The translations under genes were made by a program, and so were the position numbers. Of a stretch of 14,235 nucleotides of DNA, positions 1 through 6,209 are shown in pieces. Origin of the DNA: JACVRU01 sp040905885 (GTDB lineage Bacteria > Actinomycetota > Thermoleophilia > Gaiellales > Gaiellaceae); the NCBI GenBank assembly GCA_040905885.1, contig JBBDQR010000189.1, positions 1-14,235 on the forward strand, in the 5' to 3' direction. The stretch's first letter is position 1, and each line of letters begins with the position of its first letter. The notes under the pieces were generated by a model, which had not been told where the DNA came from, did no database searches, and was given only the letters and a program-made list of their open reading frames with translations.

Positions 1-97
1 GGGGGTAGAGCGGCACCTGGCGCGGGCGGAGGGGGGCTTTGCCCGGCGGGAGCCGGTGCCGGCGAGAGCCGGAGGCGGAGCTAGAGTCCATGCTCGG
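1..97. other. Left edge, unassigned; possible 3' end of an upstream gene
   Basis: The first 97 bases cannot be assigned. In the pyrF frame there is no stop codon back to the window edge, and the first 20 or so codons end mostly in G or C, so an upstream coding sequence could be running in that frame. The other two plus frames stop at 6-8 (TAG) and 82-84 (TAG), so an upstream gene could end at either place. Residues read in the open frame match nothing I recognise. A neighbouring pyrimidine gene would be the natural guess, but the sequence here does not show it. Confidence 0.3.
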
Positions 98-994
98 ATG
101 GCAGCTCAGCCGGAGGTCGCGGTCGCACAGTTCTCCGACCGGCTCGCGGAGGCGGTCGAGCGGAAGCGGAGCCAGCTCGTCGTCGGGCTCGACCCGCGGC
201 TCGAGCTGATTCCCGTGGAGGTCCGGGGCGACGCGCACCTCGACCGCGAGCAGGCCGCCGACGCGGTCGAGCGGTACTGCCGCGGGATCGTCGACGCGGT
301 CGCGCCGAGCGCGGTCGCCGTCAAGCCGCAACTGGCGTTCTTCGAGGCGCTGGGGGCGGACGGCTTCCGGGCCTTCGAGCAGGTCTGCGCCTACGCGCGG
401 GCCGCCGGGCTGCTCGTGATCGCCGACGCGAAGCGGGGCGACATCGGCTCGACCGCCCGGGCGTACGCCGCCGCCTACCTGCCCCTGGCGGACGCAGTCA
501 CGGTCAATCCGTACCTCGGGCGCGACTCGCTCGACCCGTTCCTCCTCGCCGCGCGGCGCGAGGGCGCCGGCGTCTTCTGCGTCGTCAAGACCTCGAACGC
601 CGGCAGCGCCGACGTGCAGGACGCCGTCCTCACCGACGGCGAGCCCCTCTGGCACCACGTCGCCAGGCTCGTCTGCGAGTGGGCGGAGGAGGCCGTCGGG
701 GAGAGTGGCCTGTCGAACGTGGGCGCCGTCGTCGGGGCGACGTATCCGCGCGCCGTCGGCGAGGCGCGGCGGCTGATGCCGCAGTCGGTCCTGCTCCTGC
801 CGGGTGTCGGCGCCCAGGGCGCGACGCCGGCGGACGTCGCCCGCGCCTTCACCAGCGGCCCGGCGAGCGCCCTGGTCAGCGCGTCGCGCTCGGTGATCTA
901 CGCCTACCGCGAGGCCGGTGGCGACTGGCGCGCGAGCGCGGGCGCGGAGGCGGCCCGGCTGCGCGGCGAGATCTGGGCCGCCGCCGGCTGGTAG
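98..994 (+). CDS. pyrF: Orotidine 5'-phosphate decarboxylase, type 2 (PyrF)
   Basis: Decarboxylates OMP to UMP, the last step of de novo pyrimidine synthesis, in the cytoplasm. The product is 298 aa from ATG 98. It carries the type 2 OMP decarboxylase signatures: VGLDPR near the N-terminus (first Asp), VKPQLAFFEALG, and the active-site block DAKRGDIGSTA with its Asp-Lys pair, followed later by LLLPGVGAQG in the phosphate-binding region. The length fits the longer type 2 family (about 270-300 aa) rather than the E. coli type (about 245 aa). ATG 98 is preferred because family homology begins about 10 residues later. GTG 56 in the same frame would add 14 low-complexity residues. No well-placed Shine-Dalgarno sequence precedes 98 (a GGAG lies 17 nt away), so the start is not certain. 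The next gene begins 3 bp after the stop. Confidence 0.93.
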   Translation: MAAQPEVAVAQFSDRLAEAVERKRSQLVVGLDPRLELIPVEVRGDAHLDREQAADAVERYCRGIVDAVAPSAVAVKPQLAFFEALGADGFRAFEQVCAYARAAGLLVIADAKRGDIGSTARAYAAAYLPLADAVTVNPYLGRDSLDPFLLAARREGAGVFCVVKTSNAGSADVQDAVLTDGEPLWHHVARLVCEWAEEAVGESGLSNVGAVVGATYPRAVGEARRLMPQSVLLLPGVGAQGATPADVARAFTSGPASALVSASRSVIYAYREAGGDWRASAGAEAARLRGEIWAAAGW

Positions 995-997
995 ACG

Positions 998-1312
998 ATG
1001 GCCGCCCGCGTCGCGGCGCCGCTCGCCTTCCTCGTCCTCGCCACGCTCGGCATCGTCGCGATCCGGTCGGCGCTGAACGAGTCGCCGTCGACGAGACCGG
1101 CGACGACCACCGTCGCGACGACCACGCCGACGGAGACCGCTGCGACGGAGACGACCGCGACGACGGAGGGGATGTTCTACCGCGTCCAGGCCGGCGACAC
1201 CCTCGAGTCGATCGCGTCGCGGAGCGGCACGACCGTCGAGCGGCTGCTCGAGCTCAACCCGGGGATCGATCCCGTGGCGCTCAGGATCGGCCAGCGCATC
1301 AGAGTCGGCTAA
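998..1312 (+). CDS. Membrane-anchored LysM-domain protein
   Basis: A 104-aa protein with three visible parts. Residues about 4-24 form one hydrophobic membrane segment (AAPLAFLVLATLGIVAI). Residues about 28-57 are a Thr/Glu/Ala-rich, low-complexity linker. Residues about 59-104 form a single LysM domain with the hallmarks FYRVQAGDTLESIA, LLELNPGI and LRIGQRIRV. LysM binds N-acetylglucosamine glycans such as peptidoglycan, so the protein is probably tethered to the membrane with the LysM outside in the cell wall. No catalytic domain is present; it may be a wall-binding or scaffolding protein. It lies 3 bp after pyrF and 12 bp before a D-Ala-D-Ala carboxypeptidase, which fits a wall-related role. 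The domain call is firm; the biological role is inferred. Confidence 0.85.
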   Translation: MAARVAAPLAFLVLATLGIVAIRSALNESPSTRPATTTVATTTPTETAATETTATTEGMFYRVQAGDTLESIASRSGTTVERLLELNPGIDPVALRIGQRIRVG

Positions 1313-1324
1313 CGTTCCCCGCCG

Positions 1325-2440
1325 GTGAAGCGCCTCCTCGCCGTCATCCTCGGCGCAGCCGTCCTTGCCCCTGTCGCCTCCGCTGCCGCTCCGCGCCCCC
1401 ACGCGCGCGCCTGGCTCGTCGAGAACGCGGCCACGGGCGAGGTGCTGGCCGCGCACGCCGCCTCGGCCCGGCTGCCGATCGCCAGCATCACGAAGCTGAT
1501 GACGGTGCTCGTGACCCTCGACCACGCGAAGCTCGACGACGTCGTCACCGTCTCGCCGCGCACCTCGCGGATCGGCGAGTCGACGATCGACCTGCGCCCC
1601 GGCGAGCGGATCGCCGTGCGCGACCTGATCGAGGCGGCGCTGATCCAGAGCGCGAACGACGCGGCCTCGGCGCTCGCGGAGCACATCGGGGGCGGGAGCG
1701 TCCCCCGCTTCGTCGCGCTGATGAACGCCAAGGCGCGCGCGCTCGGCCTCGCCGACACGCACTTCGTCAACCCCTCGGGGCTGGACGCCCGTGGGCACTA
1801 CTCGAGCGCGCGCGACGTGACCACGCTCGCCCGGATCGCGATGCGCAAGCCGTTCGTCCGCCGCACGGTCCGCCTGCGAACCGAGGGCGCCGCGGGCCGG
1901 ACGCTCCACACCTGGAACGACCTGCTCGGCGGCTTCCCCGGCGTCGTCGGCGTCAAGACGGGCCACACGGAGGCCGCCGGCTGGTCGCAGGTCGCCGCGG
2001 CGCGCGGCCCCGGCCTGACGATCTACGCGACCGTGCTGGGCAGCCCGACGCGCGATCGCCGGAACGCCGACCTGGCCGCCCTGCTCGCCTGGGGGCTGTC
2101 CCGCTACCGCGTCGTCGAGGCGATCGACGACGGCCGCGTCTACGCGACCGCGACGACCGGCTATGGGCGCGCGCCCGTCCGGCTCGTCGCCGCCGAGCCG
2201 CTGCGCCGCTCGATCCGCGTCGACCGGCCGCTCGTCGAGCGCATCGTCGCGCCCTCGGTCGTCTCCCTGCCCGTCGCGAAGGGCCAGCGCCTCGGCGTCG
2301 TCCGCGTCTACGCGCGGGGGAAGCTGCTCGGCGAGCGCCCGCTCGTCGCGAGCGAGTCGCGCACGGCACCTGGGCTCGGAGGCAAGATCCGCTGGTACGC
2401 GACCCGCACTCTCGAGAACGCCTGGGGGCTGATCACGTGA
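1325..2440 (+). CDS. D-alanyl-D-alanine carboxypeptidase (peptidase S11, PBP5-like)
   Basis: Removes the terminal D-Ala from peptidoglycan pentapeptides outside the membrane, limiting cross-linking. The product is 371 aa from GTG 1325. It starts with a signal peptide (MKRLLAVILGAAVLAPVASA). All three penicillin-binding motifs are present: SITK at 54-57 (nucleophile Ser54, Lys57), SAN at 109-111 and KTG at 211-213. The family blocks NPSGLD and GVKTGHT are intact. The catalytic domain runs to about 250. A beta-rich region at about 255-345 resembles the PBP5 C-terminal domain. The tail (about 355-371) has Trp, Tyr and Leu spaced as in an amphipathic membrane-association helix. The stop overlaps the next gene's GTG start (GTGA), so the sugar kinase is probably translated by coupling. 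The dacA, dacB and dacF paralogues cannot be told apart here. Confidence 0.92.
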   Translation: MKRLLAVILGAAVLAPVASAAAPRPHARAWLVENAATGEVLAAHAASARLPIASITKLMTVLVTLDHAKLDDVVTVSPRTSRIGESTIDLRPGERIAVRDLIEAALIQSANDAASALAEHIGGGSVPRFVALMNAKARALGLADTHFVNPSGLDARGHYSSARDVTTLARIAMRKPFVRRTVRLRTEGAAGRTLHTWNDLLGGFPGVVGVKTGHTEAAGWSQVAAARGPGLTIYATVLGSPTRDRRNADLAALLAWGLSRYRVVEAIDDGRVYATATTGYGRAPVRLVAAEPLRRSIRVDRPLVERIVAPSVVSLPVAKGQRLGVVRVYARGKLLGERPLVASESRTAPGLGGKIRWYATRTLENAWGLIT

Positions 2441-3390
2441 TCGTCACCGTCACGATGAACGCTGCCATCGACCGGACGCTCACGGTCCCGAGCTTCCAGG
2501 TCGGCCACCGGCACCGGGCAAGCCAGGGGCTGACGCTCGCGGGCGGCAAGGGGATCAACGTCGCGCGGGCGCTGAAGCTCCTCAACTACCCCGTGGTCGC
2601 CACCGGCCTCGCGGGCGGTCGCACCGGCACGCGCGTGGTCGAGGAGCTGACCTCGGAGGCGATCCTCAACGACTTCGTTCGCATCGGCGACGAGTCGCGC
2701 ACGTCGACGGCCGTGGTCGACCCGACGGTGAACACGTACACCGAGATCAACGAGTGGGGACCGCACGTGGAGCCCGACGAGCTGGAGATCCTGCTCGAGA
2801 AGCTCCACTACCTCTCGCGCGGCGCCGACGCGGTCGTCTTCGCCGGGTCGCTGCCGCGCGGCGTCGCCGCAGACTTCTACGGCGAGGCGATCCGCGACCT
2901 CGGCCGCCGCGGCGTCAACTGCGTGCTCGACTCGGAGGGCGAGCCGCTGCGCCTCGGGGTCGAGGCCGAGCCGTTCCTCGTCTCGCCGAACCAGCAGGAG
3001 ACGGAAGCGCTCGTCGGCCAGGAGCTTTACGAGCAGGACGACTTCGTGATGGCGCTCGAGACCGTGGCCGAGCTCGGCGCCCGCAATGTTCTCGTCAGCC
3101 AGGAGACGGGCTGCTACGCGCTCCTGCGCGAGAAGCGGAAGCCGGAGCGGCTCTACGCCGAGGCGCCCAAGGTCGAGCCGGTCTCCGTGGTCGGAGCCGG
3201 CGACGTGCTCCTGGCCGCCTTCCTCGCCGGACGGCTCGAGGGTCGCCCCTCGGAGGACGCGCTCCGGCTCGCCGTGGCGGCGGCGACGGCCTCGACGCTG
3301 GCAGTGGGGGCCGGCCGGCTCGACCCGCGCGAGGCGGGACGGCTCGTCAACCACGTGCAGGTCGAGGAGCTGGAGCCGGTCCGCACTTAA
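2437..3390 (+). CDS. PfkB-family sugar kinase, 1-phosphofructokinase / hexose-phosphate kinase type
   Basis: Predicted to phosphorylate a phosphosugar with ATP (fructose 1-phosphate, tagatose 6-phosphate or fructose 6-phosphate). The product is 317 aa, the usual size for the FruK/LacC/PfkB group. The start MIVTVTMNAAIDRT is typical of FruK and LacC. Sugar binding is shown by GGKGINVARAL at 36-46, followed by FAGSLPRG near 135-142 and SPNQQE at 183-188. The ATP and anion-hole motif is VGAGD at 252-256 with catalytic Asp256. The residue after GAGD is Val, where this group usually has Ser or Thr. GTG 2437 overlaps the carboxypeptidase stop by 4 bp (GTGA), which fixes the start. Substrate cannot be settled from sequence alone. 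Its coupling to a cell-wall peptidase is unusual and may be only operon packing. Confidence 0.87.
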   Translation: MIVTVTMNAAIDRTLTVPSFQVGHRHRASQGLTLAGGKGINVARALKLLNYPVVATGLAGGRTGTRVVEELTSEAILNDFVRIGDESRTSTAVVDPTVNTYTEINEWGPHVEPDELEILLEKLHYLSRGADAVVFAGSLPRGVAADFYGEAIRDLGRRGVNCVLDSEGEPLRLGVEAEPFLVSPNQQETEALVGQELYEQDDFVMALETVAELGARNVLVSQETGCYALLREKRKPERLYAEAPKVEPVSVVGAGDVLLAAFLAGRLEGRPSEDALRLAVAAATASTLAVGAGRLDPREAGRLVNHVQVEELEPVRT

Positions 3391-3526
3391 GTGGTCTCCG
3401 CCGCGGATACGGCCCGCTCGGCCGGCTGCAAATCGTCGCATCTCGGCGTCCTCAGTCGCGCCCGTACGGCAGAGCGTACGAGCGCTCCCTGCGTCCTTGA
3501 GCTGCTCGATTTTCGCTCGGCCGATC
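3384..3526. other. Intergenic stretch with short palindromes, between the sugar kinase and the sarcosine-oxidase-like gene
   Basis: This covers the 136-bp gap plus the kinase stop codon. A perfect 10-bp palindrome CACTTAAGTG (3384-3393) contains the kinase TAA stop. Further on, the 6-bp palindrome CGTACG occurs twice, at 3463-3468 and 3475-3480, exactly 12 bp apart; the pair could also fold as a 6-bp stem with a 6-nt loop. No U-tract follows, so a Rho-independent terminator is not supported. TTGAGC at 3497-3502 resembles a -35 element but has no good -10 at 17 bp. A regulator site is possible, but no family can be named. Confidence 0.35.
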
Positions 3527-4669
3527 ATGACCGTACCCGCGACGGCGACCACTAGCGGCGAGCGGTACGACGCGATCGTCGTCGGCGTCGGCGGCATGGG
3601 CAGCGCCGCGTTGCACCATCTCGCGCGCAGAGGCAAGCGTGTCCTCGGGCTCGAGCGCTTCGACGTGCCGAACGAGCTCGGCTCGTCCCACGGGATCACG
3701 CGCATCATCCGGCTCGCGTACTACGAGCACGTCGCCTACGTGCCGCTGCTGCGGCGGGCCTACGAGCTCTGGCGCGAGCTGGAGGGCGTCGCCGGCGAGC
3801 GGCTCCTGCACGTCACGGGCTCGATCGACGCCGGGCCGCCGGGCCAGCTCATCTTCCCCGGCTCGCTGCGCTCCTGCGAGGAGCACGGGCTCCCGCACGA
3901 GGTGCTCGACCCCGCCGAGGTCGCCCGCCGCTTTCCCGCCTACCGGCTCGACCCGGCGCACATGGCCGTGCTCCAGCCCCAGGGAGGGTTCCTCCTCCCC
4001 GAGCGCTGCATCGTCGCGCACGTCCGGGCGAGCGGAGCCGAAGTCCGCACCGGCGAGCGCGTCCTCGGCTGGGAGCCCGTCGGGGAGGGCGTGCGGGTTC
4101 GCACCGAGCGCGCCGAGTACGAGGCGGAGCGGCTCGTTCTGACCGCGGGCGCCTGGATGTCGGAGCTGGCAGGGCTGCCGGTTGTCGCCGAGCGCCAGGT
4201 GCTCGCCTGGCTCCGGCCCTTGCGCCCGGAGCTGTTCGAGCCCGAGCGTTTCCCCGTCTTCAACCTCCAGGTCGACGAGGAGGAGCGCTATTACGGCTTC
4301 CCGGTCTTCGGCATCCCGGGGTTCAAGCTCGGTCGCTACCACCACCTCCGCGAGCAGGGCCCGGCGGACGAGCTCGACCGCGAGCCGCGGCCGGAGGACG
4401 AGCGCGTGCTCCGCGAGTTCGCCCGACGCTTCTTCCCCGCCGGGGACGGCCCCGCGCTGACGCTCAAGACGTGCCTCTTCGAGAACAGCCCCGACGAGCA
4501 CTTCATCCTCGACCGGCTGCCGGACGCGCCGCAGGTCGTCGTCGGCGGCGGCTTCTCCGGCCACGGCTTCAAGTTCTGCTCGGTCGTCGGCGAGATCCTC
4601 GCCGACCTCGCGCTCGAGGGCGAGACGCGCCACGAGATCGGCTTCCTGCGGCTCGGTCGCCTGGGCTGA
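3527..4669 (+). CDS. Monomeric sarcosine oxidase / N-methyl-L-tryptophan oxidase-type FAD amine oxidase
   Basis: A cytoplasmic flavoenzyme predicted to oxidatively demethylate an N-methyl amino acid, releasing formaldehyde and hydrogen peroxide. The product is 380 aa from ATG 3527, close to the family length of about 370-390. The Rossmann FAD motif GVGGMG is at 20-25, with Glu43 ending the second strand (LGLE). SSHGITRIIR at 53-62 matches the HGxTRxxR block beside the flavin. KTCLFENSPDEHFILD at 314-329 contains Cys316, which aligns with the cysteine that covalently binds FAD in these oxidases. FKLG at 266-269 supplies Lys267, matching the oxygen-activating lysine. GGGFSGHGFKF at 340-350 is the C-terminal FAD block. 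Sarcosine, N-methyltryptophan, pipecolate and other amines cannot be separated by eye. The gene appears to stand alone; guaB starts 31 bp later with its own promoter. Confidence 0.86.
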   Translation: MTVPATATTSGERYDAIVVGVGGMGSAALHHLARRGKRVLGLERFDVPNELGSSHGITRIIRLAYYEHVAYVPLLRRAYELWRELEGVAGERLLHVTGSIDAGPPGQLIFPGSLRSCEEHGLPHEVLDPAEVARRFPAYRLDPAHMAVLQPQGGFLLPERCIVAHVRASGAEVRTGERVLGWEPVGEGVRVRTERAEYEAERLVLTAGAWMSELAGLPVVAERQVLAWLRPLRPELFEPERFPVFNLQVDEEERYYGFPVFGIPGFKLGRYHHLREQGPADELDREPRPEDERVLREFARRFFPAGDGPALTLKTCLFENSPDEHFILDRLPDAPQVVVGGGFSGHGFKFCSVVGEILADLALEGETRHEIGFLRLGRLG

Positions 4670-4694
4670 CCCCGTCGGACGGCTCGGCTACCAT
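4666..4694 (+). promoter_or_regulatory. Predicted guaB promoter (leaderless)
   Basis: A -35-like CTGACC (4666-4671) and a -10-like TACCAT (4689-4694) are separated by exactly 17 bp. The -35 box overlaps the stop codon of the preceding oxidase. The guaB ATG begins 7 nt after the -10, where transcription would be expected to start, so the mRNA is probably leaderless. GCTACCATC recurs at the predicted rplM promoter (12210-12218). Assignment is by eye from consensus similarity only. Confidence 0.5.
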
Positions 4695-4700
4695 CGTCCG

Positions 4701-6209
4701 ATGGAGGACATGAGCGTCACTCAGGCGGAGCTCGAGCGCCTCCTCGCGCTCGACCGGAAGTTCGCGCAGGAGGGGCTCACGTTCGACGACGTGCTGCTCG
4801 TCCCCGCCGAGTCGAGCGTGCTCCCGAACGAGGTCTCCACGCGAACACGCGTCACTCCCGCGATCGAGCTCGCGATTCCGATCGTCTCGGCCGCGATGGA
4901 CACGGTCACCGAGGCGCGTCTCGCGATCGCCCTCGCGCGCGAGGGCGGCCTCGGCGTCGTGCACCGCAACCTGTCGATCGCCGACCAGGTCGCGGAGATC
5001 GACAAGGTCAAGCGCTCCGAGGCTGGGATGATCGTGGAGCCCGTCACGCTCCCGCCGACGGCGCTCGTCGCCGACGCGCTCGAGCTGATGGCGCGCTACA
5101 AGGTCTCGGGGATCCCGATCACCGACGCGGACGGTCGTCTCGTCGGCATCCTCACCAACCGCGACCTCCGCTTCGAGGACGACACGTCGCAGCCGGTCTC
5201 CGCGCTGATGACCGCGCGCGACCTCGTCACGGCGCCGGTCGGGACGACGCTGGAGGAGGCGAGCGCGATCCTCCACCGCAACAAGATCGAGAAGCTCCCG
5301 ATCGTGGACGCCGACGGCGTGCTCAAGGGGCTGATCACCGTCAAGGACATCCAGAAGAAGCTCGAGTTCCCGCACGCGACCAAGGACGCGCACGGACGCC
5401 TCCGGGTCGGCGCCGCCGTCGGCGTCGGGCCGGACGCCTTCGAGCGCGCCGGCGCGCTGGTCGAGGCGGAGGCCGACGTGCTCGTCGTCGACACGGCGCA
5501 CGGCCACTCGCGCGGCGTGCTGGAGATGGTCTCGCGGATCAAGTCCGCCTGGGAGGTCGAGGTGATCGCGGGCAATGTTTCGACTGCTGAGGGGGCTCGA
5601 GCCTTGGTCGACGCGGGCGCGGACGCCGTGAAGTGTGGCCAAGGTCCTGGTTCGATTTGCACAACTCGTGTCGTTGCGGGAGTGGGCGTGCCCCAGGTGA
5701 CGGCCGTCCACGAGATCGCCTCGGCCGTCGACGTCCCCGTGATCGCGGACGGCGGCATCACCTCGTCCGGCGACATCGCCAAGGCGATCGCCGCCGGCGC
5801 GGACGCGGTCATGCTCGGCTCGCTGCTCGCCGGCACCGACGAGTCACCCGGTGAGGTGATCCTGTCCCAGGGCGAGCGCTACAAGGAGTACCGCGGCATG
5901 GGCTCCCTCGGCGCCATGCGCGCCCGCTCGTTCTCGAAGGACCGCTACTTCCAGGGCGACGTCGAGGACGTGGACAAGCTCGTCCCGGAGGGGATCGAGG
6001 GCCGCGTACCCTACAAGGGCCGTCTGGCGCCGATCCTGCACCAGCTCGTCGGCGGCGTGCGGCAGGCGATGGGCTACTGCGGCGCCGCCACGATCGAGGA
6101 GCTCCAGCAGGCGCGCTTCGTCCGCATCACGGGCGCCGGCCTGCGCGAGTCGCACCCGCACGACGTGACGATCACGAAGGAGGCCCCGAATTACCGAATC
6201 GGCGGCTGA
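4701..6209 (+). CDS. guaB: Inosine-5'-monophosphate dehydrogenase (GuaB)
   Basis: Oxidises IMP to XMP with NAD+, the committed step of guanine nucleotide synthesis. The product is 502 aa, full length. The order is: N-terminal barrel block LTFDDVLLVP (26-35), SAAMDTVT (63-70), tandem CBS domains at about 112-165 and 172-222 (allosteric nucleotide sensing), VDTAHGHS, then the catalytic loop GPGSICTTR with nucleophile Cys320. DGGITSSGD and GSLLAGTDE bind the IMP phosphate, and MGSLGAM and the mobile flap EGIEGRVPYKG follow. Loop residues 312 and 314 are Cys and Gln (KCGQGPGS), where most IMP dehydrogenases have Val and Ile or Val. ATG 4701 fits a leaderless start; the in-frame ATG 4710 has GGAGG only 2 nt upstream, too close. 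A block of unusual codons lies over the catalytic loop (listed separately). The last codons hold the ribosome-binding site of guaA. Confidence 0.96.
   Translation: MEDMSVTQAELERLLALDRKFAQEGLTFDDVLLVPAESSVLPNEVSTRTRVTPAIELAIPIVSAAMDTVTEARLAIALAREGGLGVVHRNLSIADQVAEIDKVKRSEAGMIVEPVTLPPTALVADALELMARYKVSGIPITDADGRLVGILTNRDLRFEDDTSQPVSALMTARDLVTAPVGTTLEEASAILHRNKIEKLPIVDADGVLKGLITVKDIQKKLEFPHATKDAHGRLRVGAAVGVGPDAFERAGALVEAEADVLVVDTAHGHSRGVLEMVSRIKSAWEVEVIAGNVSTAEGARALVDAGADAVKCGQGPGSICTTRVVAGVGVPQVTAVHEIASAVDVPVIADGGITSSGDIAKAIAAGADAVMLGSLLAGTDESPGEVILSQGERYKEYRGMGSLGAMRARSFSKDRYFQGDVEDVDKLVPEGIEGRVPYKGRLAPILHQLVGGVRQAMGYCGAATIEELQQARFVRITGAGLRESHPHDVTITKEAPNYRIGG
5574..5681 (+). other. Codon-usage island inside guaB
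   Basis: Over this stretch, 17 of 36 codons end in A or T (for example AAT, GTT, ACT, GCT, CGA, TGT, CAA, GGT, CCT, ATT, ACA, CGT). In the flanking guaB codons I checked, only a few percent do. The island covers residues 292-327, from GNVSTAEG through the catalytic Cys320 loop to VVAG. Reading frame and protein length are intact. It could be a recombination or conversion tract from a lower-GC guaB, or a segment selected for its RNA or DNA sequence. Confidence 0.6.
6177..6192 (+). promoter_or_regulatory. guaA: Ribosome-binding site and ATT start codon of guaA
   Basis: AAGGAGG at 6177-6183 is a near-perfect Shine-Dalgarno sequence, followed by a 6-nt spacer (CCCCGA) and ATT at 6190-6192. It lies within the last codons of guaB. 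The guaA frame is closed upstream by TGA at 6166-6168 and contains no ATG, GTG or TTG before the conserved amidotransferase N-terminus, so this site decides the start. Confidence 0.65.

Noticed and set aside
679..2436. Long open frame continuous with the sugar kinase, reaching back over pyrF, the LysM gene and the carboxypeptidase
   Set aside because: Its residues before 2437 are Arg/Pro-rich shadow translation of the other genes; kinase homology begins exactly at GTG 2437, which overlaps the previous stop.
3391..3526. Rho-independent terminator after the kinase
   Set aside because: Short palindromes exist but none is a stable stem followed by a U-tract.
2308..3708. 466-aa minus-strand open frame over the kinase
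   Set aside because: Shadow of the plus-strand kinase and oxidase genes; Arg/Leu/Ala-rich with no motif, typical of antisense frames in GC-rich DNA. The same applies to the long minus frames at 4569-5711, 6172-7392 and 8427-10169.
5601..5644. CCTTGG and CCAAGG as a structured RNA in the guaB island
   Set aside because: Only six pairs with a loop of about 31 nt; too weak to claim a structure.
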